This document shows positions 7,794-16,451 of a DNA stretch of 33,615 bases, one piece after another (within the stretch, counting starts at the first letter, position 1; every line of letters begins with the position of its first letter). The position numbers and the translations under genes are program-made. The notes beneath the pieces were generated by a model, which was not told the DNA's origin, searched no databases, and saw only the letters and a program-made list of their open reading frames with translations. The DNA is from Oscillospiraceae bacterium (GTDB lineage: Bacteria > Bacillota > Clostridia > Oscillospirales > Oscillospiraceae), in NCBI GenBank assembly GCA_017415775.1, contig JAFQFC010000021.1, positions 1-33,615 of the forward strand, written 5' to 3'.

Positions 7794-7822
7794 ATTTTAC
7801 CACTTTATTTCGTGAAAGTAAA
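7794..7822 (-). promoter_or_regulatory. Probable promoter of the TrpR-like/methyltransferase/hslO operon
   Basis: On the minus strand TTTACT (7817-7822) and TAAAAT (7794-7799) are 17 bases apart, about 65 bases before the first start codon. The leader contains a short CCCC/GGGG inverted repeat near 7760-7770. Confidence 0.5.
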
Positions 7823-7892
7823 CAGGAGAAACAGAATTTTTTGTTCTTCCCGTCTGCCGCCGGACATAGACTGGCAAAAAAGGAGTTGTGCC

Positions 7893-8543
7893 ATGTCCTC
7901 ACCCATCCTTCTGCAGCCGCAGCAGGAGCTGCTGCTGTGCGACGATGATCTGCCGCTGCTGACTGCCCACGCCGTTCTGCCCTGCCGGGAAGAGCGGCCC
8001 AGCCGCTTTTTTAACAGCTATTACCGCCGCTGCTATCGCTTCTTCGAAGAACGCTGCCGACGGGACTGGTTTCCTGCGGCGCAGGAAGCCTTTCACCGTG
8101 CGCTGGAAAGCGCTGCACCCATCCCCCAATGGCAGGCCCGACTGGACGCCGCCGTGACGCTGCAGCAAGCGCAGCTGGTGAGTCTGCGGCTGGACACCGT
8201 CCTCGTCACGGAAGCGAAGCAGCAGCGCTTCTTACAAGGCGATCTGTGGGATCTGCGCACCGGGCTGCCTCTGGCTCTTTCGGACTGCTTCCCGCCCCGG
8301 TCACGGTGGCGCAGGCGTCTGCTGCGCCACGCCGCCGACCACATACAGGCGCAGGAGGCACGCTTCCACCCCGCATGGCGGCAAGCGCTGCCCCGTGCCT
8401 TCCGACCCCGGAACTTCTATCTGACGGAGGAGGGGCTTTGCTTTTTCTTCCCGCCCGGCACCATCGCCCCGGCGTCGGCAGGCTGTCCCACCTTCTGCCT
8501 GCCCTACGACGACAAGGCGGGGCCGTTTGTTCCCAAAATGTAA
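7893..8543 (+). CDS. DUF3298 / RsiV-like C-terminal domain protein
   Basis: A 216-aa protein. The C-terminal half (RNFYLTEEGLCFFFPPGTIAPASAGCPTFCLPYDD) has the pattern of the DUF3298 domain found at the C-terminus of RsiV-type anti-sigma factors and lysozyme-binding proteins: strand, EGL-x-F-F, P-x-x-I-A-P, then a final PY. There is no membrane segment or signal peptide and no sigma gene beside it, so it is unlikely to be a standard anti-sigma factor. The ATG at 7893 is preceded by AAAAAGGAG at seven bases. It is Arg-rich with several Cys. It stands alone between a divergent operon and a convergent terminator. Confidence 0.75.
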   Translation: MSSPILLQPQQELLLCDDDLPLLTAHAVLPCREERPSRFFNSYYRRCYRFFEERCRRDWFPAAQEAFHRALESAAPIPQWQARLDAAVTLQQAQLVSLRLDTVLVTEAKQQRFLQGDLWDLRTGLPLALSDCFPPRSRWRRRLLRHAADHIQAQEARFHPAWRQALPRAFRPRNFYLTEEGLCFFFPPGTIAPASAGCPTFCLPYDDKAGPFVPKM

Positions 8544-8574
8544 AAGGAGATGGCCCAGCCATCTCCTTTTCTTT
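8542..8574 (+). terminator. Bidirectional terminator
   Basis: A 12-bp perfect stem (AAAAGGAGATGG at 8542-8553 with CCATCTCCTTTT at 8559-8570) and a five-base loop. The T/A runs on both sides let it serve the DUF3298 gene on plus and the convergent acidic-tail gene on minus. Confidence 0.85.
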
Positions 8575-9226
8575 ATTCTTCGTATGCGTACTCTTCCTCG
8601 TCTTCGTACTCTTCCTCGTCTTCTTCCTCTTCCTCGCCGCCCAGCAGGCCCACCTGCTCCAGCAGGTACACCGTGGCGGGATTGCGGAACTGGTCCAGCG
8701 CATCAGGCAGGTCCTCCTCGCCCAGCTGCACCGTGGGATCGAAGAGGTGATCCATCACGACGCCCATGCTCCAGTCCTTCTGCTTGCAGGCCTTGAAATC
8801 GTAGTAATGCTCTGCCGCCACCGAAGGCTGCTTTTGGCTCAGGTAGTACAGGGCCAGCGTAAAGGGCCGCAGGGCGTATTCGTCCTCATACTCCACCTCG
8901 CTGATCCGGTCGAGGAAGGTTGCCTCGTCCTGGCGCATCATCGCCATAGAGGCCAGAATGTGGCACAGGTTGTTGTACGCCTCGGCGTTTTTCTTCTTCA
9001 TTTTGCCCTGCCGATTGGGGCCCAGCTTCCTGCGCACCTTTTCCGCCCGTTCTTCCAAACCCGCAGTGCGTCCGGCCATAAAGTCGCTCACAACGTGGCG
9101 ATAGGCACGGACACGAAGCAGGGATACGATCTGGAAGACCACCACAACAGCGATCAGGATCGGCAGCAGTCCCCAGGTGAAAAGAAGGTCTCCCGCCATG
9201 ATCATTTCGTCCATTTTGTTATTCAC
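8573..9226 (-). CDS. Membrane-anchored helical protein with a poly-acidic tail
   Basis: About 217 aa. One N-terminal membrane span (LLFTWGLLPILIAVVVVFQIVSLL) is followed by a basic segment (EERAEKVRRKLGPNRQGKMKKK), an Ala/Leu-rich helical body that may contain TPR-like repeats (NAEAYNNLCHILASMAMM; LALYYLSQKQPSVAAEHYYDF), and a C-terminus made almost only of Glu, Asp and Tyr after residue 195. The GTG at 9226 is chosen because AGGAGA is six bases upstream, whereas the ATG at 9214 is 18 bases away. It follows the aminopeptidase gene by 16 bases. No known family is recognised. Confidence 0.7.
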   Translation of the reverse strand: MNNKMDEMIMAGDLLFTWGLLPILIAVVVVFQIVSLLRVRAYRHVVSDFMAGRTAGLEERAEKVRRKLGPNRQGKMKKKNAEAYNNLCHILASMAMMRQDEATFLDRISEVEYEDEYALRPFTLALYYLSQKQPSVAAEHYYDFKACKQKDWSMGVVMDHLFDPTVQLGEEDLPDALDQFRNPATVYLLEQVGLLGGEEEEEDEEEYEDEEEYAYEE

Positions 9227-9242
9227 TGTGTCTCTCCTTGTC

Positions 9243-10469
9243 TCACAGGGCAAAGTTGCCGTTCACAAACACGTCCACCGCACGGCCGTCATGGGTGGTA
9301 CCCACGATCTTCAGGTCGGCGGTGCCGATCATGAAGTCCACATGGGTGATGGAGTCGTTCAGTCCCTTTTCCTTCAGCTGTTCCTTGGTCATGTCCCGAC
9401 CACCCTCGATGCAGGGATAGGCCTCGCCGAACGCCAGATGGCAGGCAGCATTCTCGTCAAAGAGGGTGTTGTAGAACAGGATCTTCAGGTTGGAAATGGG
9501 GCTGTCATAGGGCACCAGCGCCACCTCACCGAAGTAGCAGGCGCCCTCATCCACGCTGATGGCCGAGCGCAGCACGTCCTGTCCCTTACCGGCCACCGCC
9601 TCCACGATCTTGCCCTTTTCGATAACGAAGTGGAAGTCGTCGATGATGTTGCCGTCATGGACCAGCGGCATGGAGGCGTACACCACGCCGTTGATGCCCT
9701 CCCGCAGGGGGGCGGTAAAGATCTCCTCGGTGGGCATATTGGCCACAAAGGGCTGGCCCGCCTGGGTCACGTCGTCACCGGCTTCCCATATGTGGCCCTC
9801 CGGCAGTTCGATGGTCAGGTCAGTGCCCAGCGCATTGGTGTAATGCAGGGACTTGAAGCGCAGGGCGTTGAGTTTTTCCCTGCGCTGGGCCAGCATCGCA
9901 ATATGCTCCTGCCAGCGCTGGGCGCTTTGGCCGTCACCCGTGATGCGCATGGTGCGGAAGATGGCCTCCCACAGCTGCTCCATGGCCTCAGCCTCGGGCA
10001 CATCGGGGAACACCCGCTTGGCCCAGCTGGGAATGGGAATGGAAGCGATGCACCAGGGGAAGCCGCTGCTCATCTGCAGGCGGTAGAAGTCTGCCATCGC
10101 CTTGCCGCTGGCACGCTGGGACCGCACCAGACGGTCCGGGTCCACACCCAGCAGATTCTCCGGGTCCTCCGCCGCAATGGAGAGGTAGGCCGCACCGGCC
10201 TTGGCATAATCGTTATAGAAGTGGCTGCGCCACGCAGGCACCTCGTCAAACACGGCGTCGTCGGCCCGCAGGCACTTCTCCCGGGTCAGCACATCGTCAC
10301 GCCAGTTCATCACCACTTCACGGCAGCCGCAGTCGTAGGCTGCGGAGGCGCACAGGCGGGCAAAATAGGCGCATTCCACCGGGGAGGAGATCACCAGCGT
10401 CTGGCCGGGCTGAATGTTCAGCCCCACCTTGGCCAGCAGCGCTGCGTATTCTTTCAGTTTCTGTTCCAT
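9243..10469 (-). CDS. Aminopeptidase, M29 family (AmpS/AmpT-like)
   Basis: A 408-aa metallopeptidase that removes N-terminal residues from peptides in the cytosol. Family marks are the N-terminal VGLNIQPGQTLVISSPVECAYF-type segment and the C-terminal metal-binding set: Glu in GEVALV, His in ENAACHLAFGEAYP, and His/Asp in ITHVDFMIGT. Length matches the family (about 410). ATG 10469 is preceded by GGAAAGG at ten bases; a longer frame to 10496 has no ribosome site. It is co-transcribed with the acidic-tail membrane protein downstream. Confidence 0.92.
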   Translation of the reverse strand: MEQKLKEYAALLAKVGLNIQPGQTLVISSPVECAYFARLCASAAYDCGCREVVMNWRDDVLTREKCLRADDAVFDEVPAWRSHFYNDYAKAGAAYLSIAAEDPENLLGVDPDRLVRSQRASGKAMADFYRLQMSSGFPWCIASIPIPSWAKRVFPDVPEAEAMEQLWEAIFRTMRITGDGQSAQRWQEHIAMLAQRREKLNALRFKSLHYTNALGTDLTIELPEGHIWEAGDDVTQAGQPFVANMPTEEIFTAPLREGINGVVYASMPLVHDGNIIDDFHFVIEKGKIVEAVAGKGQDVLRSAISVDEGACYFGEVALVPYDSPISNLKILFYNTLFDENAACHLAFGEAYPCIEGGRDMTKEQLKEKGLNDSITHVDFMIGTADLKIVGTTHDGRAVDVFVNGNFAL

Positions 10470-10547
10470 AAAGCTTCGTCCTTTCCGACCGTTCATGTTG
10501 CCCTTATTTTATCCCGTTTTTCCCAAAAAGTAAAGGCGAAAGGTAAA

Positions 10548-10595
10548 AGACCGCTCCGGGCTGTCCGGGGCGGTCTGTTTTTCTCTTTTTCCGAC
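10548..10595 (-). terminator. Terminator after trkA
   Basis: Stem AGACCGC (10548-10554) with GCGGTCT (10570-10576), extended inwards by TCCGG with CCGGG, loop of five bases. It starts 19 bases after the trkA stop on the minus strand and is followed there by a CTTTTACCTTT tract; the plus side also has T runs. Confidence 0.75.
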
Positions 10596-11957
10596 TCAAT
10601 CGGCCAGAATGTCCCGCAGGTCGTTCAGGCCGGTGTTGCGGGTGACCACCACCACACGGTCGCCCTCTTCAATGGTGGTCATACCGCCGGGAATGACGGT
10701 TTCGCTGCCCCGGGCGATGGCGGCCAGCAGCACGCCCTTCTTCAGCCGCAGATCCTTCAGCGGCACATGGAGCACGCCGCCGCTCTTGGCTGTGGCGATG
10801 AATTCCAGCGCCTCCACCGTGCCGTCCATCAGCCGGTACAGGCTCTCCACGGCACTGCCCTCGGAATTGGCCAGGGCGCGGACATAGCTGGTGATCTGGT
10901 TGGCCACGATATTCTTGGGGCTGATGATGCTCTCGATGCCGGTGTCCCGCACCAGTTCCATATAGCCGGGACGGTTCATCTTGGCCAGCACCTTGGGCAC
11001 ACCGGAACGCTGGGCCGACAGGGCCATCAGCAGATTCTCCTCATCCCGGCCCGTCAGGGACACGAAGGCGTCCACGCTGAAGATACCCTCGCTGGCGATC
11101 AGCTCGCTGTCGGTACCGTCACCACGGATGATCATGGCGCCGGGCAGCTCGTCGGCCAGAATCAGGCAGTCCTCTTCTTCCTTCTCCACGATCCGCACCC
11201 GGGTATTGGTGCGCTGCAGCTCCCACGTCAGGTACATGGCGATACGGCTGCCGCCCAGCAGGGACACATCCTTCACCCGCTGCAGCGTGCGGCCCATGCC
11301 CCGCAGCATCTTCAAAAGTTCGCTTTTGCGGCCTACCATGTACAATTTATCGCCGGTTCGGGGGACAAAGTTACCGTCGGGGATCACATATTCGCCCTCA
11401 TGCTCAGCGGCGCAGAACAGCACCTCGGCGATACGGTTGCGGTTGAAGGTGCTCAGCGGCACGCCGGCCAGCGCATCCTTGGCGGAAACATAGAAGCCGA
11501 TCATGTCAATGCGGCCGTTGGCAAAGGGCTCCACCGAAAAGGCGGCGGGGAAACTGAGGATCCGGGCGATCTCCCGGGCGGCGGCCAGGTCGGGGTTGAT
11601 GACCATGTCCAGACCGATCTCCTGCTTGAGCATGTCGGCGTCACGGCGGTAATCGGTGTTGCGCACACGGGCGATGGTATGCTTGGCGCCCAGCTTCTTG
11701 GCGATCAGGCAGCACACCAGATTGGTTTCATCGCCGTTGGTCACGGCGATCACCAGGTCCGCCGTGGCCGCGCCGGCACTTTTCAGCACACTGATGCTGG
11801 CGCCGTTGCCCTCGATGCACATGATGTCCAGGGAGCTGTCCGCCTTGTGCAGGGCTGCTGCACTGCCGTCCACCATCACCACATCATGCTTTTCCACCGC
11901 CATCTGACCGGCGATGGCGTAGCCCACCTTACCGCATCCTACGATAATGATCTTCAT
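10596..11957 (-). CDS. trkA: TrkA, NAD-binding regulatory subunit of the Trk/Ktr potassium uptake system
   Basis: A 453-aa protein with the classic double layout: RCK-N (MKIIIVGCGKVGYAIAGQMA, then VVMVDGS), RCK-C, and a second RCK-N (VSLLGGSRIAMYLTWELQ, then RIVEKEEE) plus RCK-C. Each N domain binds NAD(H) or a related nucleotide; the C domains bind ligands such as c-di-AMP in relatives. It sits on the cytoplasmic face of the TrkH/KtrB channel. No trkH gene is in the window, so its partner lies elsewhere. The gene lies 30 bases after the YihY-like gene on the same strand. Confidence 0.95.
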   Translation of the reverse strand: MKIIIVGCGKVGYAIAGQMAVEKHDVVMVDGSAAALHKADSSLDIMCIEGNGASISVLKSAGAATADLVIAVTNGDETNLVCCLIAKKLGAKHTIARVRNTDYRRDADMLKQEIGLDMVINPDLAAAREIARILSFPAAFSVEPFANGRIDMIGFYVSAKDALAGVPLSTFNRNRIAEVLFCAAEHEGEYVIPDGNFVPRTGDKLYMVGRKSELLKMLRGMGRTLQRVKDVSLLGGSRIAMYLTWELQRTNTRVRIVEKEEEDCLILADELPGAMIIRGDGTDSELIASEGIFSVDAFVSLTGRDEENLLMALSAQRSGVPKVLAKMNRPGYMELVRDTGIESIISPKNIVANQITSYVRALANSEGSAVESLYRLMDGTVEALEFIATAKSGGVLHVPLKDLRLKKGVLLAAIARGSETVIPGGMTTIEEGDRVVVVTRNTGLNDLRDILAD

Positions 11958-11987
11958 ACGCTTTTCCTTTCTTCCATCCGTCCGGCT

Positions 11988-12824
11988 TCACCGTTTCCGG
12001 CGCAGCACGGCGTTAAGTTCTGCGCCCAGGATCAGCACCATGGCGCTCATATACAGCCACAGCAGCGTCACCACCACCGCAGTCACGGAGCCGTACAGGC
12101 GGGTATAGTCCGCCAGATGCTCCACATAATACGAAAATCCCACAGAAAGCACCATCCACGCCGCCAGCGAGGTCAGCACGCCCGGCATCATGTGCCGCAG
12201 CGGATGAGGCCGGTCCAGCGCCATGCGGTACAGCACGCTCAGCGCCGTCAGCAGCACAGCCGCCAGCAGGGCAAAGCGCAGCACATTCCACACCTCCGCC
12301 ACCCACGGCAGCAGACCCAGCCGCACCGACACATACGCCAGCGCCCGGCGGCCCACGGTGATCAGCAGCAGTGACAGCGCCAGCGTCACCATCAGGCCCA
12401 GTGTAAAAAGCAGCGTCCGCAGCTTCTGCCGCAGGGAGCTGCGCTGCACCGTTCCAAAGGCACGACGCAAAGCATACAGCAGGCAGTCGGTAGCCCGCAT
12501 CGGCAGCCAGAGGGAAAACACAGCACTGGTCCACAACAGCCGTCGTCCGCCGTTCCGGGCCACATCGGTCCAGTAGCGGTCCACCAGCTCCGTCACCTGC
12601 CGGGGCACAAAATGCGCCATGGCCTGCAGCAGGCTCTCCCGCTCCCAGTCCAGCGCACCGGGCAGCGTACCCAGCAGCACCAGCAAGGGAAAGGCCGCAA
12701 ACACCAGATAATATGTCAGGGCCGCACAGCTGCGGCTCACGCCGTGGCGCTGATAGCGCCGCAGCAGCTGCCGCAGGCAGTCCGCTGTGCGCCGGGTCCG
12801 TTTCTGTCCATAATAGTTTATCAC
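11988..12824 (-). CDS. YihY/virulence factor BrkB family inner membrane protein
   Basis: About 278 aa with six membrane spans. Family features are the N-terminal basic stretch, then SCAALTYYLVFAAFPLLVLLG, the LRRAFGTVQRSSLRQKLRTL loop, and the C-terminal GSVTAVVVTLLWLYMSAMVLILGAELNAV. GTG 12824 is chosen as start because GGAGG lies five bases before it; an upstream TTG would place that GGAGG inside the coding sequence. The family was once named RNase BN but is not a nuclease; its role is unknown. Probably co-transcribed with trkA. Confidence 0.88.
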   Translation of the reverse strand: MINYYGQKRTRRTADCLRQLLRRYQRHGVSRSCAALTYYLVFAAFPLLVLLGTLPGALDWERESLLQAMAHFVPRQVTELVDRYWTDVARNGGRRLLWTSAVFSLWLPMRATDCLLYALRRAFGTVQRSSLRQKLRTLLFTLGLMVTLALSLLLITVGRRALAYVSVRLGLLPWVAEVWNVLRFALLAAVLLTALSVLYRMALDRPHPLRHMMPGVLTSLAAWMVLSVGFSYYVEHLADYTRLYGSVTAVVVTLLWLYMSAMVLILGAELNAVLRRKR

Positions 12825-12986
12825 AAATCCCTCCAAAAGGAAACAATATTTTCCGCAAGGCGAAAGAAGGCGATTCTTTCCTCGTATAATTTCCAGATAT
12901 TTCCGTCAATCTGCCCAAAATTTCCCACCACTGTTCTGCGCCCTTGATGGGAATCTTAATTTTTTCTAAATTTCACTTTTTGGGAC

Positions 12987-13015
12987 TTGGCGATTTTTCC
13001 CAGTCATGCTATAAT
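12987..13015 (+). promoter_or_regulatory. Promoter of the XRE-type regulator gene
   Basis: TTGGCG (12987-12992), 17-base spacer, TATAAT (13010-13015), about 60 bases before the start codon at 13077. The AT-rich stretch 12955-12985 upstream may strengthen it. Nothing else is seen in the 250-base gap 12825-13076. Confidence 0.7.
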
Positions 13016-13076
13016 GTGTTGCAATGAGCATGTGGTTCCATAAACATATGTATTATTTGTAAAGAGGGTCTTATTT

Positions 13077-13457
13077 ATGGATAATCTGACTAAAATGGTC
13101 CGCACGGAGATCGCGCGGCAGTACAAAAGCGTGCGTCAGTTCGCTTTTGCCGTTAACATTCCCCTGTCCACCATCAACAGCGCACTGCACAACGGCATCG
13201 GCGGTTCTTCCTTCGACACGGTGGTGCAGATCTGCCAGGCGCTGGGAATCAAAGCCCTGAGCGCCGACGCCTCCTTCTACCTGACGGAGGAGACCCAGAA
13301 GCTGATGAATCAGTACGCCCGGCTGGACGAGTACGGACGGCACACCATCAAAACCGTGATGCAGGTGGAGTATGACCGCTGCACCGAGCTGTCCTCCGCC
13401 GACGCTGACAGCTACGACATGCCCAGCGTCAACGCTTCCACCGACAAGGCACGCTGA
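13077..13457 (+). CDS. XRE-like helix-turn-helix regulator
   Basis: A 126-aa protein. Residues about 14-45 form a five-helix lambda-repressor-like DNA-binding region (YKSVRQFAFAVNIPLSTINSALHNG, then FDTVVQICQALGI). After this lies a short helical part (LTEETQKLMNQYARLDEYGRHTIKTVMQVEYDRC), the usual linker of Clostridial XRE proteins, and a polar tail. No ligand or peptidase domain. It is monocistronic, with its own promoter and terminator. Target unknown. Confidence 0.8.
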   Translation: MDNLTKMVRTEIARQYKSVRQFAFAVNIPLSTINSALHNGIGGSSFDTVVQICQALGIKALSADASFYLTEETQKLMNQYARLDEYGRHTIKTVMQVEYDRCTELSSADADSYDMPSVNASTDKAR

Positions 13458-13479
13458 CACAACACCATCCACATGGCAG

Positions 13480-13514
13480 CACCCTTCGCAGAACGCTCTG
13501 CGAAGGGTGTTTTC
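13480..13514 (+). terminator. Rho-independent terminator after the XRE regulator
   Basis: A 13-bp perfect stem (CACCCTTCGCAGA at 13480-13492 with TCTGCGAAGGGTG at 13497-13509), loop ACGC, then TTTT. Confidence 0.9.
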
Positions 13515-13568
13515 ATATCCCCCGCCTCCCTCGCATATCCATAGCAAAAAAGGAAAGGCGGGACTTTC

Positions 13569-14351
13569 ATGCGTTCTCATCCGACCAGAATTCTTCTCCT
13601 GCGGCGCAGCCATGCAGCGTGGCTGTCCGCTTTGGCGCTCTCTGCGGCCATATTCTATGTGGTGGCCCGGCCTGCCGCCGTGGCTGCCGGTACCACCCAG
13701 CGGCAGCTGCCCATCTACTCGGTGGAGTGCAGCCAGCCTCTGTGCTCCATCTCCTTCGACGCCGCCTGGGGCAACGAGGACACCCAGCAGCTCATTGATA
13801 TTCTGGCCCGGTACAATGTGAAAACCACGTTTTTCGTGGTGGGCGACTGGGTGGACAAATACCCCGAATCCGTCAAAGCCCTCCACGACGCCGGCCACGA
13901 GGTACAGAATCACTCCAACCACCACGACCATTACAACGCCCTCACCGCCGACGAGATCATTGCCGATGTCACAGCCTGCAACGAGAAGATCGCCAAAGTC
14001 ACCGGCGTGACGCCTACCCTGATCCGCTGCCCCTACGGCGAGTACGACGACCATGTCATCGCCGCCATCCGCTCTATGGGCATGGAGCCGGTGCAGTGGG
14101 ACGTGGACTCTTTGGACTGGAAGGACTACGACGCCGCCACCATCACCAAGCGGGTCACCGGCAAGGCAGCGCAGGGCAGCATTGTCCTGTTCCACAACGC
14201 CGCTCTCCACACCCCGGAAGCCCTGCCGGAGGTGCTGGAATGTCTCATCCAAAAGGGCCTGACGGTGGTGCCCATCTCCCAGCTCATTTATTGGGAAAAC
14301 TACACCATCGACCACACCGGCCGCCAGTTCCCCGCCGAAGCGGGAAAGTAG
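13569..14351 (+). CDS. Polysaccharide deacetylase (NodB domain), membrane-anchored or secreted
   Basis: A 260-aa protein. Residues 1-14 are basic and 17-40 hydrophobic, giving an N-terminal anchor or signal peptide, so the enzyme acts outside the membrane. The NodB domain shows D64 (SFDAAWG), the metal-binding H115-x3-H119 (NHSNHHD), R153-x-PYG (RCPYGEYDD), WDVDSLDW and LFHN near the end. Such enzymes remove acetyl groups from N-acetyl sugars, commonly peptidoglycan or spore cortex; the SFDxAWG form resembles the PdaA/PdaB and YlxY groups. The second Asp of the usual T-F-D-D motif is replaced by Ala, as in those groups. An AGGAAAGG site precedes the ATG. Confidence 0.85.
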   Translation: MRSHPTRILLLRRSHAAWLSALALSAAIFYVVARPAAVAAGTTQRQLPIYSVECSQPLCSISFDAAWGNEDTQQLIDILARYNVKTTFFVVGDWVDKYPESVKALHDAGHEVQNHSNHHDHYNALTADEIIADVTACNEKIAKVTGVTPTLIRCPYGEYDDHVIAAIRSMGMEPVQWDVDSLDWKDYDAATITKRVTGKAAQGSIVLFHNAALHTPEALPEVLECLIQKGLTVVPISQLIYWENYTIDHTGRQFPAEAGK

Positions 14352-14380
14352 AAAAATATCCGGCTTTCGGTGCAAATACC

Positions 14381-14408
14381 TTGCCTTTTCCTGCTGTCGG
14401 AGTATAAT
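14381..14408 (+). promoter_or_regulatory. Promoter-like sequence before the RHS fragment
   Basis: TTGCCT (14381-14386), 16-base spacer, TATAAT (14403-14408). The first ATG after it (14424) opens only an eight-codon frame ending in TGA. The site might drive the RHS fragment and the genes behind it. Confidence 0.4.
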
Positions 14409-14459
14409 AAAATAATAGGAAACATGCCTGCCGGAAAATCGATTCTTTGATCGGATCTG

Positions 14460-15209
14460 CCGCACCGTGGCTATGTGTATGACACCGAGACCGAGCTGTA
14501 TTACCTCCAGAGCCGGTATTATAATCCGAGCTGGGGTAGATTCATCAATGCGGATGGACAGCTGAATGACGATCTCTTTGGCAACAACCAGTTTGCGTAT
14601 TGTGGTAATAATCCTGTTCTTAGAGAAGATTTTAGCGGAAATGCATTTACCTTTGCCTTTATAGCAACTTGCGGGCTTATTGGAGGACTTTCCAATGGGC
14701 TATTCAAGGTTATCACAAATGTATCTACTGGTCGCAACTGGAATGAGGGCGTTTTGGGTGCTGTTGCTGGGGGCATAACCTATGGAGTGACAGCTGTTCT
14801 AACCGGCGGAAATACTGTTGCTGCCAGTTATGCAAGCGCATTTGCTGAATCAATGGTAAACAACGCTTGCGCTTATAATAAAACGACGGCTCGAATTAAT
14901 GACAATGATACGGTTCTTGAGCCTACTCATGAGAATATAGACCAGTCAGCAAGAAGCGTCATACTTGAAACTGTCGGTTACGGAAGTCTTTACGCTGCAA
15001 CAAGTACACTCACACCCAAAAATTTTAACGTTGATTATGAGAATTGGTTTCAACCTCGTAAATTTTCGACTTGCTTCAATAGCAGTTATGTTCTTAAAGT
15101 AGCAGGGCAAGCAAACATTCAAAATGGCATTTTATGGGGGATCAATACAGCGGGAGCAATTGGACAGGAATTATACAAGCGGCAGAAAGCCACTATGATA
15201 ATGCCTTAA
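14460..15209 (+). pseudogene. 5'-truncated RHS protein: end of RHS core plus variable C-terminal domain
   Basis: The frame is open only from TGA 14448-14450. It begins inside the RHS-associated core (HRGYVYDTETELYYLQSRYYNPSWGRFINADG, then NQFAYCGNNPV), which normally closes a shell of many YD repeats; none are present. After the core boundary near residue 55 comes a glycine-rich hydrophobic region (IATCGLIGGLSNGLF; GVLGAVAGGITYGVTAVLTGG) and a C-terminal part with NWFQPRKF that shows no recognised toxin catalytic motif. GTG 14475 could start translation but has no ribosome site. This is the form of an orphan RHS tip, kept as a silent cassette beside possible immunity genes. GC is well below the flanks, pointing to transfer. 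Confidence 0.75.
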
Positions 15210-15218
15210 GGTAACGCT

Positions 15219-15965
15219 ATGAAAAGAAAACTTTTGCGCATATTTCTTTATTTCCATATATACAGCGGAGCGGCAAGTGCTATTTTATTTTTACCTTTTG
15301 CATTTGTTGCAGAAGCCATCGGCATTCCGGACGAGGTTATTTTGTCAATCATCTACTGCTTAGCTGGAGTTTTTGTTTGGTCAGCATTTGTGGTAACCAT
15401 ATTTGCTTTTTTAGGCATCGCGCCAGACCCAGAATTACCTCTGCAAAAGGCGGAAAAGCTAGTGCATCACACGGAAACTTTTGAAGTGTTAGCCAGAATT
15501 TTGCGTGAAAACCTCACGCAACAAGATTATCATCCTTCTGAATTGAGCAGTAGCGAGGATCCAGAATGTATTGAAATATATTCCAAACGCGAGACCCTTG
15601 GCGCAATCAAATGTGTCACTGTTGCTAGAATAAGCGAGCTGGATACTAATTATTTGGAACACACAAGCGATGAGGTGCAGAAATTCTTGAAGTCGTATTT
15701 CCGGGGTCACTTCTTTGCGAATCGGCTTGTTATGGTCTCATTTTTTTGTGTGGATCGGGTAACCCCCGCGTTTTACAACGTCATAAGTAAGAGCCAACTC
15801 ACAAATTTCAAAGTTCGCTATTTGCCGATAGGCATTTCTTTTGGCGGGAAAAAGGTTTATATTGCTAACCCCAAGAAGCATCCTCGCTGGTATAAGGCGG
15901 CAAGAGAAGAAGTTCTTCAACTCTTAAGCGGCATCGTGGATACAACAGACGCAGAGTCAACTTAA
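15219..15965 (+). CDS. Two-span membrane protein, candidate RHS-linked immunity or cargo protein
   Basis: A 248-aa protein. Two membrane spans in the first 70 residues (AASAILFLPFAFVAEAIGI and IIYCLAGVFVWSAFVVTIFAFLGIA) are followed by a soluble domain of about 170 residues, probably cytoplasmic, mixed alpha/beta (CVTVARISELDTNYL; FANRLVMVSFFCVDRV; YLPIGISFGGKKVYIANP). No family recognised. The start is nine bases after the RHS stop, with AAGGTAA before the ATG, so both are one transcript; in RHS systems this position holds the cognate immunity gene. That role is inferred from place only. AT-rich like the rest of the island. Confidence 0.6.
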   Translation: MKRKLLRIFLYFHIYSGAASAILFLPFAFVAEAIGIPDEVILSIIYCLAGVFVWSAFVVTIFAFLGIAPDPELPLQKAEKLVHHTETFEVLARILRENLTQQDYHPSELSSSEDPECIEIYSKRETLGAIKCVTVARISELDTNYLEHTSDEVQKFLKSYFRGHFFANRLVMVSFFCVDRVTPAFYNVISKSQLTNFKVRYLPIGISFGGKKVYIANPKKHPRWYKAAREEVLQLLSGIVDTTDAEST

Positions 15966-16056
15966 AATGCAAAGGATCTGGCCATTTACATTTCCGCAAC
16001 CTAATATCTCCGAAGCACAAATGGGCAGACCTTTCGCATTGCCCCCGCACCTACCA

Positions 16057-16083
16057 CCCGGGAGAGGTAACCCCTCTCCCGGG
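16057..16083. repeat. Perfect hairpin, copy 1 (11-bp arms, loop TAACC)
   Basis: Arms CCCGGGAGAGG (16057-16067) and CCTCTCCCGGG (16073-16083) around loop TAACC, followed by ACGATAAAA. The element is the exact reverse complement of the hairpin at 16452-16478, while the outer flanks (AC before, ACGATAAAA after) keep the same direction. No T run follows, so it is not a standard terminator. Confidence 0.9.
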
Positions 16084-16132
16084 ACGATAAAACAGGCAAT
16101 TTACAGAACCTAAGCTTGCAAGGAGATTTTTT

Positions 16133-16396
16133 ATGCGCGATGATTTTCCGTATTACCATGTTCTTGATCCCGAAGGAAAACTTGATGATCATAGCATAGA
16201 GCGAAATCAAACACGTAGCAGACCAAAGGCGATTCACTATATCTGGCGCTGTATATTGTGTTTAGTAAGTGCGGGTTATTTTATCTATGGAGTCATTTTC
16301 TATGAGCAGAAAGTGCTTTATGGTGCCTCTGCTATCCCATTTGTCTATGGAGCCATAGATCAAATTAAATGCCTTTGGCAAGAATGGCGAAAATAG
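16133..16396 (+). CDS. Small two-span membrane protein between the paired hairpins
   Basis: An 87-aa protein: polar N-terminus (DDFPYYHVLDPEGKLDDHSIERNQ), a basic turn (TRSRPK), then two hydrophobic segments (YIWRCILCLVSAGYFIYGVIF and VLYGASAIPFVYGAI) and a short charged end. A strong AAGGAG lies seven bases before the ATG. No family recognised. The gene is exactly bracketed by the two inverted-loop hairpins, suggesting a cassette unit. A membrane immunity protein is a possible role, but there is no direct evidence. Confidence 0.6.
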   Translation: MRDDFPYYHVLDPEGKLDDHSIERNQTRSRPKAIHYIWRCILCLVSAGYFIYGVIFYEQKVLYGASAIPFVYGAIDQIKCLWQEWRK

Positions 16397-16451
16397 AAGG
16401 GCGGTTGTAAGCAAAAGACGGCAAATCTCTTGCATTTCCCACAACTCATCA

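Noticed and set aside
9177-12374. A plus-strand open frame of over 1000 codons opposite the aminopeptidase and trkA
   Set aside because: The minus strand encodes two clear families here; the plus frame is a Gly/His/Gln-rich mirror with no domain, typical of antisense frames in GC-rich genes.
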